Positions 35,722 to 44,798 of a stretch of DNA of 64,000 nt are shown here, one piece after another (the stretch's first letter is position 1; every line of letters begins with the position of its first letter). Position numbers and translations under genes: made by a program. Under the pieces are notes generated by a model that was given only the letters and a program-made list of their open reading frames with translations, searched no databases and was not told the DNA's origin. This stretch comes from Dehalococcoidia bacterium (GTDB lineage: Bacteria > Chloroflexota > Dehalococcoidia > Lucifugimonadales > UBA826), in NCBI GenBank assembly GCA_029936675.1, contig JAPYSB010000001.1:259323-323322 (forward strand). The letters run 5' to 3'.

Positions 35722-36552
35722 TCATCCTGTCAGTGGGGCACCACCACAAAAAGCTATGTAGTCAATCAACTCTGTAACGGTCGGATTGTCTCCACATAGC
35801 GGGCAATCTGGGTTTCTCCTAAGTTTTACAGTTCTGAACTCCATACTTAAGGCATCTACAAGCAAAAGACGGCCGCTTAAGGAGTCGCCGACTCCAAGAA
35901 TCAATTTCACCACCTCAGTGGCCTGTATAGTTCCTATCATGCCTGGAAGCATCCCCAAAACCCCGGCTTCAGCACAACTAGGAACTTCACCAGGAGGGGG
36001 AGGCGTGGGAAATAAGCATCGATAGCAGCCATTACCCGGTAAATACGTCGTTGCCTGTCCATCAAATAACAAAATACTACCGTCAACCAGAGGTTTCCCC
36101 AGAAGATAGGCTGCGTCGTTAACCAAATATCTAGTAGGAAAGTTATCTGCACCATTCACAATGATGTCATAATCTTTCATTATTTCCATAGCGTTTATCG
36201 AGGAAATAGGCTCTTCATGAACATTCACATTGGTGTCAGGGTTATAGGCTTTAAGGGTCTCAACAGCCGAATCGACTTTGGGTCTACCAATGTCATCATT
36301 AAAATGAAGTATCTGCCGCTGCAAGTTAGTGACATCAACATCATCGAAATCAACCAACCCGATAGTACCAACCCCAGCCAGCGTTAGGTATATTGAAATG
36401 GGAGATCCTAATCCACCCGCACCGACCATGAGTACTTTTGCGTCAATCAATTTCCTCTGACCAACACTTCCCACTTGTGGCATTATGATATGCCTGCTGT
36501 ATCTATTGACCTGATATGGGGTCAATGCTAGTGATGGTGTTTTTGTAGCCAA
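35722..36552 (-). CDS. moeB: HesA/MoeB/ThiF-family adenylyltransferase
   Basis: A 276-residue E1-like enzyme. The ATP-binding loop GAGGLGSP lies at about 44-51 and DFDDVDVTNLQRQ follows. Zinc cysteines are in CYRC and CPLC. A cysteine in PSCAEAGVLG sits near the adenylylation crossover. Such enzymes activate the C-terminal glycine of MoaD, ThiS or similar sulfur carriers. The rhodanese domain found in longer members is absent. The carrier protein is not next to it, so MoeB versus ThiF cannot be settled. A promoter-leader-terminator arrangement precedes it. Confidence 0.86.
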   Translation of the reverse strand: MATKTPSLALTPYQVNRYSRHIIMPQVGSVGQRKLIDAKVLMVGAGGLGSPISIYLTLAGVGTIGLVDFDDVDVTNLQRQILHFNDDIGRPKVDSAVETLKAYNPDTNVNVHEEPISSINAMEIMKDYDIIVNGADNFPTRYLVNDAAYLLGKPLVDGSILLFDGQATTYLPGNGCYRCLFPTPPPPGEVPSCAEAGVLGMLPGMIGTIQATEVVKLILGVGDSLSGRLLLVDALSMEFRTVKLRRNPDCPLCGDNPTVTELIDYIAFCGGAPLTG

Positions 36553-36729
36553 AACTATCCTCCGTAAACTTTCTTTTTAATATAAAAAGCCCCGCTAACA
36601 GCGCTTGAAAGCTTTGGGCGGGGCTCTATATACACCTGCGGCCTAGTTTTACAGCGTTGACAGCCTTAAATCTAGTTCCTACAGGAACAGGTTATTTTCA
36701 ACACCTTTTTGTACATCAAATTCATCATT
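36553..36729 (-). promoter_or_regulatory. Structured 5' leader with terminator upstream of the moeB-like gene
   Basis: The predicted transcript start near 36729 lies about 177 bases before the gene. The leader contains a small hairpin (GTTCC-TGTA-GGAAC), an outer AACCTG/CAGGTG pairing that could enclose it, and then a terminator hairpin just upstream of the ribosome binding site. This is the arrangement of an attenuator or riboswitch. I do not recognise TPP, Moco, cobalamin, SAM, T-box or other well-known consensus sequences in it. It fills most of the 338-base gap to the next gene. Confidence 0.5.
36584..36625 (-). terminator. Terminator hairpin in the moeB-like leader
   Basis: Read on the minus strand, AGCCCCGC (36625-36618) pairs with GCGGGGCT (36595-36588). 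The 22-base loop contains a further weak helix. Five T residues follow (36588-36584). It lies about 30 bases before the start codon, so it would cut off expression unless prevented. Confidence 0.75.
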
Positions 36730-36735
36730 TTCAGA

Positions 36736-36764
36736 ATTATAGCATCACGTAATTTAGGCATCAA
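36736..36764 (-). promoter_or_regulatory. Predicted promoter of the moeB-like leader
   Basis: On the minus strand TTGATG (36764-36759) and TATAAT (36741-36736) are separated by 17 bases, a good sigma-70-type match. Confidence 0.6.
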
Positions 36765-36831
36765 CTAACGGCAATATACATAAACATAGCGTTTAAATTA
36801 TGATTTAACAAAAATTAAGAGTATCGTCGAA

Positions 36832-36840
36832 TGGTATAAT
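36832..36840 (+). promoter_or_regulatory. Predicted extended -10 promoter of the NYN-LOTUS gene
   Basis: TGGTATAAT matches an extended -10 element (TGnTATAAT), which often works without a clear -35 box. It lies about 50 bases before the TTG start at 36891. Confidence 0.45.
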
Positions 36841-36890
36841 TGAAGACGCTTTTTAACTTTTCTTACACTTAGCCGAGCGGCAGGATTCCA

Positions 36891-37985
36891 TTGACTGATT
36901 CAAACATTGCCTTATTAGTAGATTATGAAAACGTAGGAGTTGATTCTCTTCAATATCTGGTTGAACAAGTATCTGGTATGGGGCGCATCATCATAAAACG
37001 TGCCTACGCCGATTGGTCATCACAGAGAAAAGGTCAAGAAAGATTGATTGAACTGGGGATAGAGGCTGTACATAACTACAGATCAGCGAAATCAGGCAAG
37101 AACTCCTGCGACATAAAACTTACCATCGATGCCGTAGAGATTCTTCATAGTGGGCAAGTCGATTCTTTTGTCATTGTGTCCTCAGATAGTGACTTCGTGC
37201 CTTTGGTTACTCATTTGCGGGGTTCTGGTAAAAGTGTAATAGGTGCAGGTAGAAAAGCCGTAACATCAACCACCATGGTGAAATCATGCGACAGGTACAT
37301 ATTTTTGGATCTTCAATCTGCCCCTGCCCTGGTTCAAAAATCATCACCGCAAACAAAAAACAATTACAGAAAAGCCGGGCCATATCGAGAACGAAAGCCA
37401 GTTGTTCCTGTACCAGATGGATTAGATAATGAGAAATCTGTGAGTCAATTACTGGTGAAGGCTGTGGAAGCCACAGCAGAAAACGATGGCAACTCATTGG
37501 GTACAAAATTGGCTCAAACCATGACCCGTATAGACCCAGGGTTTGACTATAAAGAACTCGGCTTTAGATCATTTCGAGATTTCTTAGCATCAAGAGATGA
37601 AATAGAAGTCACTTTTCGTGAAGGCACCGATTTCACTGTCTCTATACGAGCTAATGAGCCACAAACGGCCGACAACTACGACAATTCCGATCATCCTCGA
37701 ATACCTTCAGTGAGTCCCAGAATTATTAGTTTTCAACCAGAGGTGTCGAATCAGGATTCTAATCAATTGCCGGATGGCTGGGAATCAGAAGTTGATACAG
37801 CTTGGAAAAGTAAAGAAAAAGACCAATTGTCGGGCCAATCCGCGGCCACTCAAGCAGCAAAAGTTTTGGGTTTCCAAAGACTGAGGGATTCTCTGTACCC
37901 GACTATTGATAAATTACTTGAGGCAAGTAATCTTTTAAAGTCAAATTGGGCTAGAAACAAAAATTACGTGACCCGCAAAAAATAA
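36891..37985 (+). CDS. NYN-domain ribonuclease-like protein with LOTUS/OST-HTH domain
   Basis: A 364-residue protein. The N-terminal NYN/PIN-like domain (about 5-140) shows LLVDYENVG (D11), CDIKLTIDA (D74) and VSSDSDFVPLV (D99, D101), the acidic residues that bind metal for RNA cleavage. A LOTUS/OST-HTH domain follows (about 182-253, with LGFRSFRDFLAS). The rest is low in recognisable motifs and ends basic. The architecture recalls LabA-like and MARF1-like proteins that process RNA. The start is a TTG behind an AGGA. It leads a run with coaX, coaBC and a phosphoesterase, but no functional link is evident. Confidence 0.85.
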   Translation: MTDSNIALLVDYENVGVDSLQYLVEQVSGMGRIIIKRAYADWSSQRKGQERLIELGIEAVHNYRSAKSGKNSCDIKLTIDAVEILHSGQVDSFVIVSSDSDFVPLVTHLRGSGKSVIGAGRKAVTSTTMVKSCDRYIFLDLQSAPALVQKSSPQTKNNYRKAGPYRERKPVVPVPDGLDNEKSVSQLLVKAVEATAENDGNSLGTKLAQTMTRIDPGFDYKELGFRSFRDFLASRDEIEVTFREGTDFTVSIRANEPQTADNYDNSDHPRIPSVSPRIISFQPEVSNQDSNQLPDGWESEVDTAWKSKEKDQLSGQSAATQAAKVLGFQRLRDSLYPTIDKLLEASNLLKSNWARNKNYVTRKK

Positions 37986-38004
37986 CTGGGATCATGCTGA
38001 CACC

Positions 38005-38772
38005 ATGCTGATTGCTATTGATATTGGTAATACCAACATAACGATAGGCCTATTTCGGGAATCTGAACTTGTCTCTACATGGAGATTCTCAACTGACTCG
38101 CAAAAGACCTCGGACGAATATGGTTTACTGCTGAAGCAAGTTATGTCATATAACAACATAGAAGTTGCTCAAATTGAGGCAGCAGCCATCTGCAGCGTAG
38201 TGCCTCCTCTGACACCTACTTTCGAATCCCTGTGTAGAATATATATGGATGTTAATCCATTGACAGTCGTAGCGGAAACCAAAACCGGGATAAAGGTCCT
38301 CTATGATAGTCCTAGAGATGTGGGTACCGATCGAATAGTCGATGCAGCGGCGGCGCACCATTTGTATGGTGGACCATGCATCATAGTTGATTTGGGCACC
38401 GCCACAGTTTTTGATGCAGTCAACGAACGAGCAGAGTATCTCGGAGGCGCGATAGCCCCAGGAATGATTGTTTCTGCCGATTCTCTTTATAGATCCACTT
38501 CTCAACTTAGAAGAGTGGAACTAAATGCCCCAGATCAAGCAATCGGAAAGAATACGACCCACTCGATACAATCTGGTCTTGTGTTTGGTTATTCAGAACT
38601 TATAAAAGGTATGATAGCCAGATTTAAAAAAGAAATTGGTACTGATGCAACTGTAATTGCTACAGGAGGTCAAGCAATCATAGTAAAAGACCAAGTAGGT
38701 GAATTCGATTACATTGATCCTGATCTCACCCTTAAAGGTTTGCGCATAGTTCATTCTCTTAACATTAACTAA
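38005..38772 (+). CDS. coaX: Type III pantothenate kinase
   Basis: A 255-residue CoaX of the acetate kinase/actin fold. It starts MLIAIDIGNTNITIGLF, has DVGTDRIVDAAAAHHLYG and the phosphate-binding VDLGTATVFDAV, and ends with an ATGGQA motif. It phosphorylates pantothenate, the first step of CoA synthesis, and is not feedback-inhibited by CoA. coaBC follows after 10 bases, giving a small CoA operon. Confidence 0.95.
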   Translation: MLIAIDIGNTNITIGLFRESELVSTWRFSTDSQKTSDEYGLLLKQVMSYNNIEVAQIEAAAICSVVPPLTPTFESLCRIYMDVNPLTVVAETKTGIKVLYDSPRDVGTDRIVDAAAAHHLYGGPCIIVDLGTATVFDAVNERAEYLGGAIAPGMIVSADSLYRSTSQLRRVELNAPDQAIGKNTTHSIQSGLVFGYSELIKGMIARFKKEIGTDATVIATGGQAIIVKDQVGEFDYIDPDLTLKGLRIVHSLNIN

Positions 38773-38782
38773 AGGTAGCGAA

Positions 38783-39979
38783 ATGGCATCTCCTCTTAAC
38801 AACAAAAGAATCGTATTAGGAGTAACAGGTAGTATAGCGTGTTATAAAGCGGCTGACCTCGCGAGCAAACTCGTTCAAACCGGGGCCTTAGTAGACGTGA
38901 TACTGACAAGTGCCGCAACCCAGTTCGTATCAGAATTGACTTTCAGAAGCATAACCCACAGACCGGTATTCACCAATTTATACTCACCTGAATCTGACCT
39001 CTCTATAAACCATGTGGCACTAGCAGAAACCGCTGATGTCATAATAGTTGCCCCTGCAACAGCCAACACAATAGCCAAAATTGCCAATGGTATTTCTGAT
39101 GATGTTCTGACCACCACGATTCTAGCAACTAAGGCTCCAATTATTATGGCCCCTGCAATGGATGCCAACATGTTTGACAACCCAGCTACCCAAACAAATG
39201 TAACCACACTTATAACCAGAGGAATTTTTGTCGCAGGCCCAGCCGATGGTAGGCTTGCCTCAGGCCTTATTGGAAAGGGAAGGATGCTTGAACCCTCTGA
39301 CATAATTAGTTCAGCGAACATGATATTAGGCAAAGATGGAGACTTGTCAGGTAAAAAGATTGTCGTAAGCGCTGGAGGGACTGAGGAAGCCATAGACCCA
39401 GTAAGGAATATCACCAACCGTTCGTCAGGAAAAATGGGCTTTGCGATTGCAGAGGCAGCGAGAGATCGGGGTGCTACAGTTAGCCTAGTTGCAGCTCCTA
39501 ACGCTTTACCAAAACCTGTGGGAATTTTAGTCACTAACATTCAAAGTGCAGAGGAAATGAAAAAAGTGGTCGAAACCGAGTGCGATGGAGCCGACGCTCT
39601 GATAATGGCGGCGGCCGTCGCTGATTGGAGACCTTTGAAACAATTAGATTCCAAAGCAAAAAAAAGCGCTTCTGATACTTGGTCACTAAAATTAGTAAAA
39701 AACCCTGACATTATTGGTAGTATAAAATCTGACAATCTTATTAAAGTTGGCTTCGCCGCCGAGAGTGAAAATCTCATAGAAAATGGGAAGTCAAAAGTTC
39801 AATCTAAAAACCTAGACTTTATTGTTGCAAACGACATTACTGCAAAGGACAGCGGGTTCTCAGTAGACACCAATAAGGTAACCATAATCCATGCAAACGG
39901 GAAAATCGAATCTCTCCCGTTAATGTCTAAGTATGATGTAGCCCATTCCATATTGGACAGGGTGAAGTCAGGCTTTTAG
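38783..39979 (+). CDS. coaBC: Phosphopantothenoylcysteine decarboxylase/phosphopantothenate-cysteine ligase
   Basis: A 398-residue bifunctional CoaBC. The N-terminal flavin-dependent decarboxylase (1-185) has [14 protein letters not shown], the active-site histidine in SINHVALAE, and the APAMDANM motif. The C-terminal ligase (from about 190) has [24 protein letters not shown] and AAAVADW. It carries out steps 2 and 3 of CoA synthesis. It lies 10 bases behind coaX. Confidence 0.95.
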   Translation: MASPLNNKRIVLGVTGSIACYKAADLASKLVQTGALVDVILTSAATQFVSELTFRSITHRPVFTNLYSPESDLSINHVALAETADVIIVAPATANTIAKIANGISDDVLTTTILATKAPIIMAPAMDANMFDNPATQTNVTTLITRGIFVAGPADGRLASGLIGKGRMLEPSDIISSANMILGKDGDLSGKKIVVSAGGTEEAIDPVRNITNRSSGKMGFAIAEAARDRGATVSLVAAPNALPKPVGILVTNIQSAEEMKKVVETECDGADALIMAAAVADWRPLKQLDSKAKKSASDTWSLKLVKNPDIIGSIKSDNLIKVGFAAESENLIENGKSKVQSKNLDFIVANDITAKDSGFSVDTNKVTIIHANGKIESLPLMSKYDVAHSILDRVKSGF

Positions 39980-40002
39980 GCGAATTCACGAGATGATAAA
40001 AC

Positions 40003-40509
40003 ATGCCTATTAAAATAGCGGTCATATCAGACACGCATTGTTATGAATGGGAAGAGGTTCACCCAGATATGCGTGCTTTAGTGGCTGAATGTGACATAGC
40101 GATTCATTGCGGGGATATAGTCCGCCAACCAGTAGTGGAAGGGTTTTTGAAATCAGCAAAGAAAGGGCTAATAGTACATGGGAACTCTGATCCTGTAGAT
40201 TTGCGGGAAAGCCTCCCATACACCCAAATTATAGAGGTCGAGGAAACAAAGATAGGAATCACTCATCCCGCTTGGGGGGGGGCTGAATTTCCACCTTCGG
40301 AGCTATTTAAGGATTTTGAAGAACACCTAGATGTAATTTTATTTGGGCACACTCATGAGCCTCTTATACAAAATATTAACGGCACATTGTTTGTAAATCC
40401 TGGCCAAGGATATAAATCGTTTATGGTGGACGGAACTATGGCTGTTATTACGATTGACAACGGTGTGGCGGATGCAGAAATACTAATAATAGAATCAGGA
40501 CGTTCGTAA
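40003..40509 (+). CDS. YfcE/MJ0936-type metallophosphoesterase
   Basis: A 168-residue calcineurin-like phosphoesterase with the metal motifs SDTHCY, HCGDIVR, VHGNSD and FGHTHEP in standard order. These proteins hydrolyse phosphodiesters, and the natural substrate of the group is usually unknown. It lies 23 bases behind coaBC, on the same strand, and converges with yqeK. Confidence 0.88.
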   Translation: MPIKIAVISDTHCYEWEEVHPDMRALVAECDIAIHCGDIVRQPVVEGFLKSAKKGLIVHGNSDPVDLRESLPYTQIIEVEETKIGITHPAWGGAEFPPSELFKDFEEHLDVILFGHTHEPLIQNINGTLFVNPGQGYKSFMVDGTMAVITIDNGVADAEILIIESGRS

Positions 40510-40516
40510 AAACATC

Positions 40517-41110
40517 TCACTCTTTTTGTATTAGGTAGTTCCAGGTCTCAAGGGCAAGTGGATGAACAACCCTTTTTTGTTGCATTAAAGACTTGACTCT
40601 CAATTTCAAATATTCGAGGATGCTCTCGTCAAGATCAACTTCCATTTTATCTGCGACCAGCATCAGTTCTGGATTTCCTGTCAATTTTTCTGATTCTACC
40701 TTGTCAGCAATAAAAACTATTTTCTCGATATGCGTCATACAGGGTCGGCCGGTTGTGTGGTATCTAACCGAATTTACCACTTCCTCGTCATAACAGCCTA
40801 GCTCTGATTCCAACCAAACAGCTGCCAGGGGCCCATGCAGAAGCACAGGATTATCAAGTTCATAGGAATTTAAGGGGATATTTTTTTCTTTAGATTGTAT
40901 TAAAAGTTGTGGTCCCTCAAGGTGCCTTGCCAGATCATGGGAAAGTGCACCTAGTGCACATCTTTTGTCATCAACTCCATGAATTTCGCCAAGCCTACTG
41001 GCTAAATCACGAGTCCGATTAATATGTTCCTGTAGGGGTAAGGGGAGAGAAGCGACCATCCTCTCGACCCGATCATAAAGTTCGTCAATTTGATGAGTCA
41101 CATTTATCAA
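40517..41110 (-). CDS. yqeK: YqeK-like HD-domain hydrolase
   Basis: A 197-residue HD-superfamily phosphohydrolase with HINRTRDLA, the HD pair in LGALSHDLARHL, LLHGPLAAVW, and VRYHTTGRP followed by IVFIADKVE. This layout matches the YqeK family, which hydrolyses diadenosine tetraphosphate (symmetrically, to ADP). The start is a TTG that overlaps the stop of the HIT gene by 4 bases. Coupling with a HIT hydrolase suggests joint control of dinucleoside polyphosphates, which is inference. Confidence 0.85.
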   Translation of the reverse strand: MINVTHQIDELYDRVERMVASLPLPLQEHINRTRDLASRLGEIHGVDDKRCALGALSHDLARHLEGPQLLIQSKEKNIPLNSYELDNPVLLHGPLAAVWLESELGCYDEEVVNSVRYHTTGRPCMTHIEKIVFIADKVESEKLTGNPELMLVADKMEVDLDESILEYLKLRVKSLMQQKRVVHPLALETWNYLIQKE

Positions 41111-41448
41111 CCAATACCTGCCAGTTTGTGTCCACCAATCAGGTGCAAATGCAAGTGTGGAACCTGTTGCCCAGAATCTTTTTTCTGGTTAATCACGAGC
41201 CTATAACCACTTTTCGATATTCCATTCGTAACAGCTAATTCAGTTGCAATCCTGTACATGGAGTTCAATACTCTAAAATCTTCGATTTCAAACGATTGCA
41301 GATATGTCACATGAACACTAGGAATGATCAGCAAATGAACAGGTGAAACAGGGTTAATGTCCTTAATGGCAAAACAATGGTCATCTTTATATAAAATTTC
41401 GGAAGGTATTTCCCCTCGGTAGATTTTACAAAAAAGGCAGTCATCCAT
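41107..41448 (-). CDS. HIT-family nucleotide hydrolase
   Basis: A 113-residue histidine-triad protein. It has CLFCKIYRGEIPSEILY at the start, LLIIPSVHV and the HLHLHLIGG catalytic triad near the end. HINT-type members hydrolyse AMP-linked substrates such as adenosine phosphoramidates. It is coupled to yqeK and sits 6 bases behind the RidA-family gene. Confidence 0.93.
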   Translation of the reverse strand: MDDCLFCKIYRGEIPSEILYKDDHCFAIKDINPVSPVHLLIIPSVHVTYLQSFEIEDFRVLNSMYRIATELAVTNGISKSGYRLVINQKKDSGQQVPHLHLHLIGGHKLAGIG

Positions 41449-41454
41449 GTTTCT

Positions 41455-41838
41455 CTATTCCAGAACAGCAATCGCCTCTATTTCAATGAGGAATTTTGGA
41501 TTAACTAACCCACTAATAAATACAGTGCTGCTAGCCGGGCCATCTTCCGGAAACAGTTCTAGTCTCCGTGTTGCATATTTTGAATAATCTTCAGGCCTGA
41601 CGATAAATGCTGTTATTTTAACTAGATCTTCCTTGGTAGCTCCCACCGATTTCAAAGCGCTCTCAATATTAAAGAAGCATTCCTTGGTTTGTAGGTAGCA
41701 GTCATCTTCCCCGACAAGATCTCCTTTCGCATTTACAGGTACTTGACCGGACACGAAGAGGAGATTCCCGGATTTGGTGATTGGAGAAAATCCGGATGGT
41801 TTATTATCTGGATTAGGGAAAAAAGTTTGTCTTGGCAT
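41455..41838 (-). CDS. RidA/YjgF-family protein
   Basis: A 127-residue protein with the family segments GNLLFVSGQVPVN, FFNIESALKSVGATKEDLVKITAFI and the C-terminal VNPKFLIEIEAIAV. RidA enzymes hydrolyse reactive enamine/imine intermediates released by PLP enzymes. The arginine that binds the carboxylate is not obvious where RidA has it, so it may belong to another Rid subgroup. It shares a transcript with the HIT and yqeK genes. Confidence 0.85.
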   Translation of the reverse strand: MPRQTFFPNPDNKPSGFSPITKSGNLLFVSGQVPVNAKGDLVGEDDCYLQTKECFFNIESALKSVGATKEDLVKITAFIVRPEDYSKYATRRLELFPEDGPASSTVFISGLVNPKFLIEIEAIAVLE

Positions 41839-41857
41839 TGTTTCTAACCTAGTCCCA

Positions 41858-42250
41858 TTAAGATAGCTGCATCACTTCTATGCGAACGTCATCAGGTGCT
41901 TGTATAAATCCTATAATTAGGCCGGTTGGTGTCTTGGTTGGCCCATCTAATATTTTTGCACCCAACCCTTCCAATCTTTTAAATTCGGCATCAATGTCAT
42001 CCACTTCGATCCCGAAGTGTTCCAATCCCCAATGAGCTGAGGCGTCTCCCCCTCCCATTGTTTCACCAGTTCGATCACTAGATATATTCACAGCTATACC
42101 ATCTTTAGTTCGGCACCTAATGAACCTGTCCCCTTGAGGGCGGGGGTTTTCATCATTAATAATTTCAAACTCAAAAGCTTTCACGTACCAATCTGCAGTT
42201 GCGCCGGGATCTGGGGCTTTAAGGTGAACATGATTAAAAGAATACGACAT
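41858..42250 (-). CDS. VOC-family (glyoxalase/dioxygenase-like) protein
   Basis: A 130-residue protein with two beta-alpha-beta-beta-beta modules typical of the vicinal-oxygen-chelate fold. Candidate metal ligands are H7/H9 in FNHVHLKAPDP, the histidine in WGLEHFGIEVDD and the glutamate in VRIEVMQL. Reactions in this family range from glyoxalase to ring cleavage, so function cannot be given. It lies between trpF and the RidA-family gene. Confidence 0.85.
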   Translation of the reverse strand: MSYSFNHVHLKAPDPGATADWYVKAFEFEIINDENPRPQGDRFIRCRTKDGIAVNISSDRTGETMGGGDASAHWGLEHFGIEVDDIDAEFKRLEGLGAKILDGPTKTPTGLIIGFIQAPDDVRIEVMQLS

Positions 42251-42318
42251 TCTAAATTCCTCCGATTATATTAAAAGAGCAGGTTAAATTAGGTGGTAAT
42301 CTCTGTCAACACTCGACT

Positions 42319-42966
42319 TCATGATTTGGTGGAATTTACAGCCGCAGCAAAGGCAAATATCTTCCCTGCATCTTTAACACCGTCAGTTTCGACGCCCGTC
42401 GATACATCTACGGCCCATGGTTGCGAAACTCTTATAGCTTGAAGGACGTTTTCCGGAGTCAGTCCTCCGGCTAATAAAAACCTGCCTGGCAAGTTGAATT
42501 GTTCAATCGCATTCCAATCAAAAGTTTTACCTGTGCCACCCAAAGTCCCCTTCTCATATTTATCCAACAATGGTATGTATCCCGCACCAAATATGTTATC
42601 CAAATCCGAATTGATTAATTTACTCTTCACACCTAACCCTACTTTAACTTGTTTGATCACCTCAGCATCAACTTCATCCCAATAAAATTTATCTTCATCC
42701 CCACATAGTTGAGCATAATCTAATTGACATTTACTTATAATTTCATTTACTTCTTCTATTGGTTGGTTCGCAAACAAGCCAACCAAAGCTGGCCCACTGC
42801 TACCTGATTCAGATCTGTACTCATTTATAATTTGAATTGCAAAATCTAAACTTACTTCACGCCGAACGCCATGAACAAATACAAAACCCAGAAAAGAAGC
42901 CCCGTTTTCTCGGGCAACCAGGGCATTTTGAGAATCCTTTAACCCACATATTTTGAACAAGGTCAC
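42319..42966 (-). CDS. trpF: Phosphoribosylanthranilate isomerase
   Basis: A 215-residue barrel with KICGLKDSQNA at the start (catalytic cysteine in ICG), VGLFANQP, QLCGDED and the GGTGKTFDW and LAGGLTPENV phosphate loops. It converts PRA to CdRP in tryptophan synthesis. The GTG start overlaps the trpC stop by 4 bases. It is the last trp gene here; trpB and trpA do not follow. Confidence 0.93.
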   Translation of the reverse strand: MTLFKICGLKDSQNALVARENGASFLGFVFVHGVRREVSLDFAIQIINEYRSESGSSGPALVGLFANQPIEEVNEIISKCQLDYAQLCGDEDKFYWDEVDAEVIKQVKVGLGVKSKLINSDLDNIFGAGYIPLLDKYEKGTLGGTGKTFDWNAIEQFNLPGRFLLAGGLTPENVLQAIRVSQPWAVDVSTGVETDGVKDAGKIFAFAAAVNSTKS

Positions 42967-43760
42967 AGTAAATTCCTAAGCGCAATGGCAGGATCATCTG
43001 CTGTTACCAAAGATTCTCCCACCAAAACCGCCCCCACTCCTGCTTTCATAACCTTTTCAATGTCGGCCTTGCTCGATATACCGCTTTCACTAACCAGTAT
43101 TTTTCCAAATGGCACCTTTGGGGCCAGAATTTCGGTCGTTTCGAGTGTGGTATTGAAGGTTCTCAAATCTCTATTGTTGATCCCAATGATTTCAGCCCCA
43201 GATTCCACAGCCAAATCAAGTTCTTTTTCGTCATGCACCTCAACCAAACATTGCATCCATAATGAGGTTGCTATGTTTGTAAAATCTATCAATTGATCTT
43301 TGTCCAACATAGACACAATAAGCAAAATTGCGTCAGCCCCATAAGCACGAGCTTCATAGATTTGGTAAGGGTCAAATATGAACTCCTTCCTTAAAACAGG
43401 TACACCCCATTGATAAACTTCATTGTGAACATCAAATAGATCTTCGATGCTGCCATAAAAATGATCTTCGTTTGTAAGAACAGAAACTGCTGCCGCACCA
43501 TTCTCAGCGTATACTGCGGCCAATTCAGAAGCTTTGATGTCTTTTGAAAAAATACCTTTTGAGGGCGATCCTCTTTTTACCTCCGCAATTACCCTAATGG
43601 AATCCCCCATCAGACAGCCAGAAAAATTTAACGGCCTTTCACGACTCGATATCAACCTCTCTATTTCTTGCCTAGGTAATTCCTTCTTACGTGCTTTCAA
43701 TCTCTCTTGTTTAATTTTGACAATTTTTTTCAATATGTCAGGGGTATCAGGGTTTATCAT
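42963..43760 (-). CDS. trpC: Indole-3-glycerol phosphate synthase
   Basis: A 265-residue barrel with the catalytic lysine in IAEVKRGSPSKG, the VLTNEDHFYGS segment, LRKEFIFDPYQIYEARAYGADAILLI and the GINNRDLRTF and SESGIS loops. It closes the indole ring from CdRP. It lies between trpD and trpF in a tightly packed operon. Confidence 0.95.
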   Translation of the reverse strand: MINPDTPDILKKIVKIKQERLKARKKELPRQEIERLISSRERPLNFSGCLMGDSIRVIAEVKRGSPSKGIFSKDIKASELAAVYAENGAAAVSVLTNEDHFYGSIEDLFDVHNEVYQWGVPVLRKEFIFDPYQIYEARAYGADAILLIVSMLDKDQLIDFTNIATSLWMQCLVEVHDEKELDLAVESGAEIIGINNRDLRTFNTTLETTEILAPKVPFGKILVSESGISSKADIEKVMKAGVGAVLVGESLVTADDPAIALRNLL

Positions 43761-43766
43761 CGGGCC

Positions 43767-44777
43767 CTACATCGCATTGCTAAATTTTACGTGTTCATTC
43801 AAAGATTTCATCGCTTTGCCAGAATCTATGGAATTTTCACTGATTGACATGCACTCATTTAAAGTATTGGATATCCCTGCAACAAAAAGAGTCGCTCCAG
43901 CATTCATTACAACAATGTCTCTTGAAGGTCCAGGTTCTCCTGCCAATACGCCTCGAATTACCTGGGCACTCTCCTCAGCGTTACCCGCTTTTATGTTTTC
44001 CAGAGATGAGACTGCTATTCCGAAATCTTCGGGTTTTATCCGATAACTACTAACTTTCCCAGCCTCAAGTTCCCACACAGAACTGCTAGTGGATATGGTT
44101 ATTTCATCCAGTCCATCATCACCGTGTACCACCAATGCCTTTTCACTACCTAATTTGCCCAGGACCTTAGCCATGAGTTCCCCGAATAAAGGATCTGCGA
44201 CTCCAATAAGCTGGCGAGCTGCACCTGCGGGATTTGTGAGTGGGCCTAGAATATTAAAAACGGTCCGAATACCCATTTCCCTACGGGGCGCAGCGGCATA
44301 TTTCATCGACGGATGAAAAGATTGTGCAAACATGAATCCAAATCCGGTCTCGGTTATACAGTCTGCGATTTGCTGTGAATTCAATTGAATATTCACCCCT
44401 AAAGCCTCTAGTACATCTGCGCTTCCACTTTTACTAGACATAGCCCTATTACCGTGTTTACCAATCTTTACACCCGCGCCAGCCGCTACAAAAGCCGCGG
44501 CTGTAGACACATTAAATGTTCCGAATCCGTCACCACCGGTACCGCATGTATCAACTAGATCATTTTCAGTATCCACATGTAACGACATTGCCCGCATTAC
44601 AGAAGCCATGCCCGAAACCTCTTCCACGGTTTCCCCTTTCATTCGAAGAGCGGTGACTAATGAGCCAAACTGTGAGGGAGTAGCTTCCCCATCCATTATC
44701 GAAGTCATAGCAGAAACAGCTTCATCAAATGTAAGATTTTCTTTTTGAACCAACTTTTCTATCAAATTACTGATCAT
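43767..44777 (-). CDS. trpD: Anthranilate phosphoribosyltransferase
   Basis: A 336-residue enzyme with the PRPP/phosphate loop DTCGTGGDGFGTFNVST, KHGNRAMSSKSGSADVLEALG, and NILGPLTNPAG followed by VHGDDGLDEIT. It adds phosphoribose to anthranilate. A 21-base gap separates it from trpG, 6 bases from trpC. Confidence 0.95.
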   Translation of the reverse strand: MISNLIEKLVQKENLTFDEAVSAMTSIMDGEATPSQFGSLVTALRMKGETVEEVSGMASVMRAMSLHVDTENDLVDTCGTGGDGFGTFNVSTAAAFVAAGAGVKIGKHGNRAMSSKSGSADVLEALGVNIQLNSQQIADCITETGFGFMFAQSFHPSMKYAAAPRREMGIRTVFNILGPLTNPAGAARQLIGVADPLFGELMAKVLGKLGSEKALVVHGDDGLDEITISTSSSVWELEAGKVSSYRIKPEDFGIAVSSLENIKAGNAEESAQVIRGVLAGEPGPSRDIVVMNAGATLFVAGISNTLNECMSISENSIDSGKAMKSLNEHVKFSNAM

Positions 44778-44798
44778 AATTAGATCCTTTAAAAGGCA

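Noticed and set aside
36553..36729. 6S RNA as an explanation of the moeB-like leader
   Set aside because: The 5' part is A/T-rich and no long closing stem between the two ends is visible.
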